Assembly: GCF_900007165.1 (NCBI RefSeq)
Contig: NZ_CYGY02000032.1
Coordinates: forward strand, 1-64,000
DNA length: 64,000 nucleotides
Origin: Paraburkholderia piptadeniae
GTDB taxonomy: Bacteria; Pseudomonadota; Gammaproteobacteria; Burkholderiales; Burkholderiaceae
Direction: 5' to 3'
Every line of letters begins with the position of its first letter. Position 1 is the first letter of the stretch. A program made the translations under genes and the position numbers. The notes under the pieces were generated by a model. The model saw only the letters and a list, made by a program, of their open reading frames with translations, made no database searches and was not told the DNA's origin. Of the stretch, positions 50,763 through 58,437 are shown piece after piece.

Positions 50763-52496
50763 GTGCTTTCATTTCTGCTGAGACTGCGCACCCGCGCGGC
50801 CAATCTGTTCCGTCTGTCCGATGCGCACACGATGCTGGTGTGGTCGGTGATCGTCGGCATCGCGGGCGCTTTCGCAACGATGGCGTTTCGCGAAGGCATC
50901 GCGCTGTTGCAGCGCGTGTTCACCGGGCAGGACGGCAGCCTCGTCGAAATGGCACGGCGTCTGCCCATCGCGATGCGCATTGCGCTGCCCGCGTTCGGCG
51001 GCCTGATCGCGGGCGGGCTGTTGCTGCTCGCGCAACGCGGCGCCGACAAGAAGCTGCATACCGACTACATGGAAGCCGTCGTGATCGGCGACGGCGTCGT
51101 GCCCGTGCGCGTGAGCCTGTGGCGCAGCGTGTCGTCGCTGTTCACGATTTCGAGCGGCGGCTCGATCGGCCGCGAAGGCCCGATGGTGCAACTCGCGGCG
51201 CTCGGCGCATCGCTGATCGGCCGCCTCGTGCATTTCGATCCGCCGCGCCTGCGCCTGCTCGTCGCGTGCGGCGCGGCGGCGGGTATCACGTCGGCGTATA
51301 GCGCGCCCATCGCGGGCGCGTTCTTCGTCACCGAGATCGTGCTCGGCTCGATCGCGATGGAAAGCTTCGGGCCGGTTGTCGTGTCGTCGGTGGTCGCGAA
51401 CATCATGATGCGCGAGTTCGCCGGCTACAAGCCGCCTTACGAGATGCCCGTGTTCCCGCCCGTCGCGGGCCTCGAAGTGCTGCTCTTCGTCGCGCTCGGT
51501 TTGCTGTGCGGCGCGGCCGCGCCGCAGTTTCTGCGGCTCATCGACACCAGCAAGTCCGCCTTCCGGCGCCTACCCGTGCCATTGCCCATCCGGCTCGCGC
51601 TCGGCGGGCTGATCGTCGGCATTCTGTCGACGTGGACGCCCGAAGTGTGGGGCAACGGCTATAGCGTCGTGAACTCGATCCTGCATTCGCCGTGGACGTG
51701 GACGGCGCTCGTCGTCGTGCTCGCGTTCAAGCTGATCGCGACGGCGGCGACCGTCGGCTCGGGTGCCGTCGGCGGCGTGTTCACGCCGACGCTCTTCGTC
51801 GGCGCGGCGCTCGGCTCGCTGTTCGGGCTCGGCATGAACGCGCTCTGGCCGCACGCGACGTCCGCGCCGTTCGCGTACGCGATGGTCGGCATGGGCGCAT
51901 TCCTCGCGGGCGCGACACAGGCGCCGCTGATGGCGATCCTGATGATCTTCGAAATGACGTTGAGCTATCAGGTCGTGCTGCCGCTGATGGTGTCGTGCGT
52001 GGTCGCGTACTTCGCGGCGCGCGCGATCGGCAAGACGTCGATGTACGAGATCACGCTGCACCGGAACCGCGAGGAACAGGAACGCATGCGCCTGCGCGCG
52101 ACGCAGATGCGCGAGCTGATCCGTCCGCCGCAAACCGTCGTGCTGCCCAATGCGACCGTGCACGACATGACGCGCGTGTTCCTCGAGTACCCCGTCAAGT
52201 ATCTGTACGTGACGGACGAAAGCGGCTGCTTTCTGGGCGTCGTCGCGCTGAAGGACATCACCTCCGATCTGCTCGACAGGACCGACACGTCCGCCAGGAC
52301 GGCCGCCGACTATCTGCAGCCGCACTTCGACGTGCTCACGCCAGACATGCCGCTCGGCGTCGCGCTTCAGCACTTCATGGCGTTCCAGGGCGAACGACTG
52401 CCCGTCGTCGAAAGCACCTCGCGGCCGACGCTCGCGGGCGTCGTCTACAAGACGTCGCTGCTCGATGCGTACTTCCGCATGAATCCCACGCGCTAG
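50763..52496 (+). CDS. ClC-type chloride channel/transporter with tandem CBS domains
   Basis: 577 aa from GTG 50763; the frame extends to 50589 but the start is uncertain and there is no good ribosome site. Eighteen-helix ClC core. Selectivity motifs: SSGGSIGREGPMVQL (about 131-145), ITSAYSAPIAGAFFVTEI, and GAVGGVFTPTLFVGAAL (about 338-354). A cytoplasmic C-terminal pair of CBS domains begins around residue 460 (VLPNATVHDMTRVFLEY; LYVTDESGCFLGVVALKDIT), likely binding adenine nucleotides. It overlaps nothing and follows the GST gene by 130 bp. Confidence 0.9.
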   Translation: MLSFLLRLRTRAANLFRLSDAHTMLVWSVIVGIAGAFATMAFREGIALLQRVFTGQDGSLVEMARRLPIAMRIALPAFGGLIAGGLLLLAQRGADKKLHTDYMEAVVIGDGVVPVRVSLWRSVSSLFTISSGGSIGREGPMVQLAALGASLIGRLVHFDPPRLRLLVACGAAAGITSAYSAPIAGAFFVTEIVLGSIAMESFGPVVVSSVVANIMMREFAGYKPPYEMPVFPPVAGLEVLLFVALGLLCGAAAPQFLRLIDTSKSAFRRLPVPLPIRLALGGLIVGILSTWTPEVWGNGYSVVNSILHSPWTWTALVVVLAFKLIATAATVGSGAVGGVFTPTLFVGAALGSLFGLGMNALWPHATSAPFAYAMVGMGAFLAGATQAPLMAILMIFEMTLSYQVVLPLMVSCVVAYFAARAIGKTSMYEITLHRNREEQERMRLRATQMRELIRPPQTVVLPNATVHDMTRVFLEYPVKYLYVTDESGCFLGVVALKDITSDLLDRTDTSARTAADYLQPHFDVLTPDMPLGVALQHFMAFQGERLPVVESTSRPTLAGVVYKTSLLDAYFRMNPTR

Positions 52497-52506
52497 GCGT
52501 CTGTCC

Positions 52507-52548
52507 GCCTGCGCTCGCCTATGTTTGCCTGCGCTTGCCCGCCTGCGC
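52507..52548 (+). repeat. Short GCCTGCGC tandem repeats
   Basis: GCCTGCGC occurs at 52507-52514, 52527-52534 and 52541-52548 in the intergenic region between the ClC gene and the Ntn hydrolase gene. Probably slippage-prone low complexity, no protein coding. Confidence 0.4.
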
Positions 52549-52685
52549 ATCACCCGTTCGGCGCATGGCAAAGCCCGGCAATTTCTCTACAATGAATTGA
52601 CTAGACGAGCCGCAGGCCGCATCCCGCGATACACGGCGCTGAGCAACGCCGGCGGCGATGCCGCGCACTACGAACGGGAGCGAAG

Positions 52686-54023
52686 ATGAGCGAACCGTCC
52701 ATCGATGCCGTGCGCCGCGATCATGCGGGCTGGATCTTCGTGCACATAGAAGGCGAGCCGTACGACCGCGGCGAGCAGCACGGCCAGCTGCTCGCCACCG
52801 AAATCCAGAATGCGATCCGCACTGCGCGCTATCTCGCGAAATGGGACACAGGCGAAGATTTCGACACGTTCGTCAACGCCGCCGTCGAGCAGTTCGCGCC
52901 GCGCATCGATCATGAATTCGCCGATGAGATCCAGGGCATCGCCGACGGCGCGAAGCTGCCGTTCGCCGAAGTGCTCGCGTGGAACGGCTATATGGATCTG
53001 CTGCAAAGCTGGTGGCCGCAGCACGCCGCGCAGCAGAAACCGCAACTCGGCATCAAGCCGTGGCGCGGCCGGCGCGGGCATCATTGCAGCGCGTTCATCG
53101 CGACGGGTAGCGCGACACGCGACGGCCGCATCGTGATGGCGCACAACTCGTGGGACCGCTACGCGGCGGGCGACGCGTTCAACGTCGTGTTCGACATCGT
53201 CCCCGAATCGGGCAACCGCATCCTGATGCAGGGTCTGCCGGGCTGCATTTCGAGCCTGACCGATTTCTGGGTCACGTCGGCGGGCCTGATGGTGACGGAG
53301 ACCACGATCTCGAACTTCGCGGGCTACAACGCGGCGGGCGCGCCGGAGTTCTATCGCTCGCGGCACGCGACGCAGTATGCGAACAGCATCGGCGAATGGT
53401 GCGAGATGTTCGCGCTCGCGAACAACGGCGGCTATGCGAACAGCTGGCTGCTCGGCGACATCAAGACGGGCGAGATCGCCCGCTATGAACTCGGCCTGCA
53501 CTATTCGGGTTTCGAAAGCACCAAGGACGGCTTCTACAGCGGCTACAACACGGCGACCGATCTGAAGATCCGCAATCAGGAATGCATAGGCGAAGGCGAG
53601 GACTACACCGACGTGCGCAGAAACGGCGCGCGGCGGCTGCGCTTCATGCAGCTCGAAGAGATGCATCGCGGGCGGATCGACGTGGAACTGGCGAAGGCCA
53701 TGATCGCCGATCATCACGACGTCTACCTCGACCGCCCCGACAACCCATGCTCGCGGACGATCTGCGGCCACCTCGAACTCGACGATCAGCGCTTCGGCGG
53801 CTCGGATCACGGTCCGTTCAATCCGTGGGGCGCCAACGACGGCAAGGTCGTCGACAGCGAGATGGCGCGTGAGATGGCGTTCGACGCACGCTGGGGTCAT
53901 CCGTGCGGGCGCCCGTTCGACGCGCAGGCGTTCATGAAACGCCATCCGCAATGGAACTGGCTGAACGGCTACATGCGCGACCGCCCGTCGTGGCCATGGA
54001 CGCGCTTCGACGTGCTGCGCTGA
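52686..54023 (+). CDS. C45 / phospholipase-B-like Ntn hydrolase
   Basis: 445 aa. The sequence HHCSAFIATGSATRDGRIVM (about 132-151) fits an N-terminal-nucleophile hydrolase whose Cys134 becomes the catalytic residue after self-cleavage, with the adjacent AHNSWDRY (about 152-159) as oxyanion/active-site loop. Later EIARYELGLHYSGFEST and SGYNTATDLKIR match the acyltransferase/laminin-A-like family. N-terminal GEPYDRGEQHGQLLATEIQN is typical of these enzymes before the nucleophile. A role in hydrolysing amide or ester bonds of lipids is likely; no signal peptide is visible, so location is uncertain. Confidence 0.72.
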   Translation: MSEPSIDAVRRDHAGWIFVHIEGEPYDRGEQHGQLLATEIQNAIRTARYLAKWDTGEDFDTFVNAAVEQFAPRIDHEFADEIQGIADGAKLPFAEVLAWNGYMDLLQSWWPQHAAQQKPQLGIKPWRGRRGHHCSAFIATGSATRDGRIVMAHNSWDRYAAGDAFNVVFDIVPESGNRILMQGLPGCISSLTDFWVTSAGLMVTETTISNFAGYNAAGAPEFYRSRHATQYANSIGEWCEMFALANNGGYANSWLLGDIKTGEIARYELGLHYSGFESTKDGFYSGYNTATDLKIRNQECIGEGEDYTDVRRNGARRLRFMQLEEMHRGRIDVELAKAMIADHHDVYLDRPDNPCSRTICGHLELDDQRFGGSDHGPFNPWGANDGKVVDSEMAREMAFDARWGHPCGRPFDAQAFMKRHPQWNWLNGYMRDRPSWPWTRFDVLR

Positions 54024-54360
54024 AGCCCTGCACGCCTACTGTCTCGCGGCGCGAGGCTACGGGGTTAACGCCACCCGCTTTCTACATACCTAATGCGCGA
54101 CGCGACGCGCGGCCCTGCGCCCGCGGAATCGACGGCACCCCGGTTCGCGACGAAATCTTCCAAAAAATCAATGCCAGGCCCGCGACTGGCGCGCTGCCGT
54201 GACGCGTCATCAGCGCTTGTAAAAATAACTGGCGTAATATGGGAAAAATGCGCGGCGCTTGCAGACGGCAGCCGCGCCAGGCGGGCGCCAATCCGTCGCC
54301 ATCGGAATGGCATAACGCTTGCGTGATGTTCCTGCGCTGCCTGGAAAAGGAGGTCGAGCG

Positions 54361-54612
54361 ATGAAAACCTCGACGCTGTTGACCATGGTGACGTTGTCGG
54401 CCTCGTGTTTCGCCGCGCCGGTGCATACGGCGACGGACGGCACGTTCGACATAGCCGCCGCCCGCGCCAATGCCGCCCCCGTCGCGCCCGCCGCGCCGGA
54501 CGTCGCGGCCCAGACCGATATCCGGCCGGAGCGATGGGAACATATCGCGCTGCCGAAATCGCGGCATCTGGAGCGCGGCTTCAAGGCGCAGGACGAGCAT
54601 CTGCAGACGTGA
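54361..54612 (+). CDS. Small exported hypothetical protein
   Basis: 83 aa from ATG 54361, preceded by a perfect AAGGAGGT. Signal peptide to about 22-25 (SASCFAAPVHTA). The mature part is Ala/Pro-rich then a conserved-looking helix (RPERWEHIALPKSRHLERGF). Function unknown. The 336 bp before it (54024-54360) hold no gene, only a short AT-rich segment near 54220-54250 that may be the promoter. Confidence 0.65.
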   Translation: MKTSTLLTMVTLSASCFAAPVHTATDGTFDIAAARANAAPVAPAAPDVAAQTDIRPERWEHIALPKSRHLERGFKAQDEHLQT

Positions 54613-54679
54613 CCGTGCGTACGGGATCGACGGATCGTCCCGTTCGTGTCGACAACTTTGAGAACAATGGAGCGCGAGC

Positions 54680-54910
54680 ATGACGGCATCAGCCATCCCC
54701 CGCGAATCGATCGACCTGCAGATCGCCGACGTTCTGCACGGTGTCAGCTATCCGCTGAACAAGGACGCGCTCGTCGACGCCGCGCGCGAAGCGGGCGCAA
54801 GCAACGAAGTGCTCGCGATGCTCGACGGCCTGCCCGAGCAGGACTACGCGGATATCGACGCCGTGACGAAGCTGATCGGCAGCAATTTCGGCCCCGGTCT
54901 TGGCATCTGA
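54680..54910 (+). CDS. DUF2795 small protein
   Basis: 76 aa. Pattern IADVLHGVSYPLNKDALVDA (about 15-34), then ASNEVLAMLDGLPEQDYAD and AVTKLIGSNFG matches DUF2795, a short helical domain found in actinobacteria and Burkholderia, often near stress genes. Its role is unknown. Follows the exported 83-aa gene by 67 bp on the same strand. Confidence 0.8.
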   Translation: MTASAIPRESIDLQIADVLHGVSYPLNKDALVDAAREAGASNEVLAMLDGLPEQDYADIDAVTKLIGSNFGPGLGI

Positions 54911-54920
54911 CGGACTGAAG

Positions 54921-55809
54921 ATGCGGCACGGGCGAGGCGCGCACAAGGCGTCCGCGATTCAGCCATGGTCGCGGCCGGCCGAGCAACAGCCTGCGCCGGA
55001 TGCTCACGGCAAGCGCGACTGGATTCGCCGCGCGCCCGCGCAGGGCGGCGTCGAGCGCATCGAGGCCTTCTTTCAGCACAACGGCTACGCGCTGCATCGG
55101 CACGATACCTATGCGATCGGCCGCACGCTCGCGGGCGTGCAAAGCTTTCACTACCGGCGCAGCGAGCGCAACAGCCTGCCGGGCGGCACGATCGTGCTGC
55201 ACCCCGACGAGCCTCACGACGGCCAGGCCGGCACCGACGAAGGTTTCCGCTACCGGATGATCTACGTCGAGCCAGCCCTATTTCAGGCGGCGCTCGGTGG
55301 CAAGCCGCTGCCGTTCATCGAAGGCGGGCTGTCGGACGATCCGCGTCTTGCCGCCGCGACGCAGGCGCTGCTGCAAGGCATCGACGCCGCGATGGACCCG
55401 CTCGAACAGGACGACGCCCTCTACGATCTCGCGCATGCGCTCGATGCCGTGTCGGGCGCGCGGCCGCTGCGCGCCTCCGCCGATTTCCGCGCGGCGCTGC
55501 TCGCGCGCGACTACCTGCACACGGCGCTCGAGCGCGCCGTCACACTCGACGAACTGGCTTCCGCAAGCGGCCGGGACCGCTGGAGTCTGTCGCGCGATTT
55601 CCGCGCGTTCTTCGGCACGAGCCCGCATCGCTATCTGACGATGCGCCGCCTCGACGCCGTGCGAGAAGCGCTGCTGCGCGGCCACCCTCGCGGACGCGGC
55701 GGCCGCCGCAGGTTTCGCGGACCAGAGTCATATGACGCGGCATTTCATGGCGGCCTACGGCGTGACGCCGTCGCGCTGGCTGAAGATGCTCAGGAGCCAG
55801 TCCCGCTGA
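54921..55809 (+). pseudogene. AraC-family regulator, frameshifted in the C-terminal HTH
   Basis: From ATG 54921 the frame encodes an AraC_binding cupin (IEAFFQHNGYALHRHDTYAI; GGTIVLHPDEPHDGQAG) and the first HTH helix (AVTLDELASASGRDRWSLSR; FFGTSPHRYLTMRRLDAVRE). Around 55678-55684 it shifts: the second HTH (GFADQSHMTRHFMAAYGV TPSRW) continues in another frame and stops at TGA 55807-55809. A net shift of one base is needed. As given, the product would lack its second DNA-binding helix. Confidence 0.8.
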
Positions 55810-55918
55810 AAACGGGTTCTGCGCGGGGGCCAGCACTCCGGCCGTGCACAAACGTTCAAGACGCCCGTGAGAGCGCCCACCTACACTCCGTCGCGTGGAC
55901 TTCAACGAAGGAGACGCC

Positions 55919-56305
55919 ATGCCCGCTACCGATCAGCCAACCCGATTCGTGCCCATCAATTTCGCCGACAAACTCAGCCGCATCCACGAGCAGTGGCGGC
56001 CGCGCGTCGTCGCCGAAATGAACGACTACCAGTTCAAGATCGTCAAGATCGAAGGCGATTTCATCTGGCACGACCACCCGGAGACGGATGAAACATTCAT
56101 CGTGCTGGAAGGCGATCTGCGGATCGACTTTCGTGACGGCGCCGTGCACCTGTCTGCGGGAGAAATGTTCGTCGTGCCGAAGGGCAAGGAGCACAAGCCC
56201 TACGCGGAAAAAGAAGTGAAGCTGCTGCTGATCGAACCGCGCGGCGTGAAGAACACGGGCGACGAGACCAGCGACCGGACGGCCGCCAACGACGTGTGGA
56301 TCTGA
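55919..56305 (+). CDS. Small cupin-domain protein
   Basis: 128 aa from ATG 55919 with AAGGAGAC upstream. Cupin motif 1 is EGDFIWHDHPETDETFIVL (His residues at about 53 and 55) and motif 2 GEMFVVPKGKEHKPYA (about 87-102). It is a single-domain metal-binding beta-barrel of the mannose-6-phosphate-isomerase-like type; substrate unknown. It follows the AraC-like gene by 110 bp, suggesting a regulator-target pair. Confidence 0.85.
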   Translation: MPATDQPTRFVPINFADKLSRIHEQWRPRVVAEMNDYQFKIVKIEGDFIWHDHPETDETFIVLEGDLRIDFRDGAVHLSAGEMFVVPKGKEHKPYAEKEVKLLLIEPRGVKNTGDETSDRTAANDVWI

Positions 56306-56407
56306 GTGCGTTGCACTGTGCACGATAAAGCGCGGCGCACCCGGCCGCGCTCCAGCGGCCGCGCATCAATGGCCGCGCCTGACCCGCCGCGCCCTGCCCG
56401 CCGCGCC

Positions 56408-57028
56408 CTACCCCATCGTCCTGCCGAACACGACACGCGCAAAGAAGTTGCCCAGCACCTCTTCCGTTCGCTCGACCGAGACGTTCTGTGGATCGATGGT
56501 AAAGAAAAACTGCATGCCGTCGCACAGGCCCATCAGCCCGAGCGCCAGCGTTTCCGCGGACAGCGGCAGCGGCGTGCCGACGCGCACCGAAAACTCGTTG
56601 ATGTATTCGGTCAACTGCTCGACCTTCTCGTGCTGGAACGCGTTGTAGCGCACACGAAAACGCGCATCGCGCGCAGCGAGCAGCTTCGCTTCGACCCATA
56701 GCAGGAAGCACTTGTTGTCGCGCGGCAGACGGCTGTAGTAGCGCAGCACGTTCGCTTCCATTTCCTCGCGCGTCGCATTCTCTTCGAAGATGCCATGCAG
56801 TTCCGCCTGCATCGACTCATGGTCGCGCCGCAGCAGTTCCAGAAAGAGTTCGGGCTTGCTGCGGAAGTTCGAATAGAAAGCGCCCCGCGTGTAGCCTGCG
56901 GCCTCGGCGATGTCTTCGACGCTCGCCGCCGCAAACCCCTTCTTCATGAAAATGGCCTGCGCGGCATCCAGCAGACGCAGGCGCGTCTGGTCTTTGCTCT
57001 GCTCTCGCGTGAGTCGTTTGCGTTTCAT
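56408..57028 (-). CDS. TetR-family repressor of the RND efflux operon
   Basis: 206 aa from ATG 57028. TetR DNA-binding domain TRLRLLDAAQAIFMKKGFAA with the HTH SVEDIAEAAGYTRGAFYSNF (about 34-53), and a helical ligand-binding domain to the C-terminus. It is divergent from the adaptor gene at 57250, the usual arrangement for a repressor that controls the pump and itself. Confidence 0.92.
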   Translation of the reverse strand: MKRKRLTREQSKDQTRLRLLDAAQAIFMKKGFAAASVEDIAEAAGYTRGAFYSNFRSKPELFLELLRRDHESMQAELHGIFEENATREEMEANVLRYYSRLPRDNKCFLLWVEAKLLAARDARFRVRYNAFQHEKVEQLTEYINEFSVRVGTPLPLSAETLALGLMGLCDGMQFFFTIDPQNVSVERTEEVLGNFFARVVFGRTMG

Positions 57029-57067
57029 ATTTAACAGTCTAGCATCGATCCGTCCCGAGATTCGGTT

Positions 57068-57096
57068 TTGCATTCAGATACAGGTGTGTATTAAAA
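57068..57096 (+). promoter_or_regulatory. Divergent promoter with a dyad operator
   Basis: TTGCAT (57068-57073) and TTAAAA (57091-57096) are spaced 17 bp as a weak sigma-70 promoter for the adaptor gene. Between them lies ATACAGGTGTGTAT (57078-57091), with arms ATACA and TGTAT, a candidate TetR operator that would block the promoter. Confidence 0.45.
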
Positions 57097-57249
57097 TTCA
57101 CTGCACCATCCGAATCAATGGGTGAAATAACGGGCCGCGATGCGAGTTGCATTGCAGCGCTCGCAGGCCGCTTTGCAGCACATTCAGCAGCACGTCGTCG
57201 GTAGCCTCTGGCTTGCCGTATTCGTTTGCTTCTCCAGCCCGGAGGCATC

Positions 57250-58437
57250 GTGAATCGTTCCCGTCGTGGCGCGTCGTCTCGCGCGCGTAAGCCGCTCCGC
57301 CTCAGTTCATCTTCCCTGTCTTTGCCATTGCCTCGCCGTATGAAGATCGGTGCGCTCGTCATCGCGGGCGCGCTGACGCTCGCTGCGTGCCACAACAAGG
57401 AAGCCGCCGCGCCCGCGCCGCGGCCCGTGGTGGCCGTCGTCGTGCATGCGGACGGACTGCCGCTTGCGGCGTCGCTACCCGGTGAAGTGCAGGCGCGCTA
57501 TTCGACGCCGCTGTCGTTCCGTATCGCCGGCAAGATCATCGAGCGCCGCGTGCGCCTTGGCGACGTCGTGCAGAACGGCCAGGTCGTCGCGCGGCTCGAT
57601 CCCGCCGATGCGCAGAAGAACGCCGCGAGCGCCGCCGCGCAACTCGAAGCCGCGCAGCACCGGCTCGTCTATGCAAAGCAGCAGCTCGACCGCGACCGCG
57701 CGCAGGCGCATGAGAACCTGATCGCGCAGACGCAACTGGAACAGACGGAAGACGCGTATGCGTCGGCGGCCGCGCAGCGCGATCAGGCCGCGCAGCAGGC
57801 CGCGCTCGCGAAGGACCAGTTGCAATACGCGACGCTCGCCGCCGATCACGCGGGCGTCATCACAGCCGAACAGGCGGACACGGGGCAGAACGTATCGGCG
57901 GGACAGGCCGTGTACAGCCTCGCATGGTCCGGCGACGTCGACGTGGTCTGCGACGTGCCCGAAGGCGCGCTCGCGTCGCTGCGTGTCGGACAGGCGGCGA
58001 CCGTCAAGCTGGGCGCGCTGCCCGGCCGCACGTTCAATGCGCGTGTGCGCGAACTGTCGCCTGCCGCCGATCCGCAGAGCCGCACGTATCGCGCGAAGCT
58101 CACGCTCGATCATCCGGGCCCGGACGTGCGTCTCGGCATGACGGCCGACATCGACTTCGCCCGCGACCACGCCAGCAGCCAGCCCGCGTCGTTCACGCTG
58201 CCCTCCACCGCGCTCTTTCATGACGGCACGACGCCCGCCGTATGGGTCGTGCGCGCAGGCAGCGATCAGCTCGAACTGCGTCGCGTGCAGGTCGCGCATT
58301 ACACCGAGCGGACCATCGCGGTCACGCAAGGCCTGAACGAGGGCGAGCGTGTCGTGTGGCAAGGCGTGCATACGGTGACGGCGGGAGAAAAAGTCCGCGT
58401 CGTGCCGCCGCTGCACCCCGAGGATTTCGCGTCATGA
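57250..58437 (+). CDS. RND efflux periplasmic adaptor (membrane fusion protein)
   Basis: 395 aa from GTG 57250, with GGAGG 4-5 nt upstream; ATG 57340 would start directly at the lipoprotein signal. Lipobox TLAAC (Cys47 by the GTG numbering). HlyD-type: barrel-sandwich lipoyl part with VVQNGQVVARLDPADAQKN, a helical hairpin coiled coil (LEAAQHRLVYAKQQLDRDRA) and the second lipoyl half ADHAGVITAEQADTGQNVSA. It joins the pump to the outer-membrane channel. The stop overlaps the pump start by four bases (ATGA). Confidence 0.92.
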   Translation: MNRSRRGASSRARKPLRLSSSSLSLPLPRRMKIGALVIAGALTLAACHNKEAAAPAPRPVVAVVVHADGLPLAASLPGEVQARYSTPLSFRIAGKIIERRVRLGDVVQNGQVVARLDPADAQKNAASAAAQLEAAQHRLVYAKQQLDRDRAQAHENLIAQTQLEQTEDAYASAAAQRDQAAQQAALAKDQLQYATLAADHAGVITAEQADTGQNVSAGQAVYSLAWSGDVDVVCDVPEGALASLRVGQAATVKLGALPGRTFNARVRELSPAADPQSRTYRAKLTLDHPGPDVRLGMTADIDFARDHASSQPASFTLPSTALFHDGTTPAVWVVRAGSDQLELRRVQVAHYTERTIAVTQGLNEGERVVWQGVHTVTAGEKVRVVPPLHPEDFAS

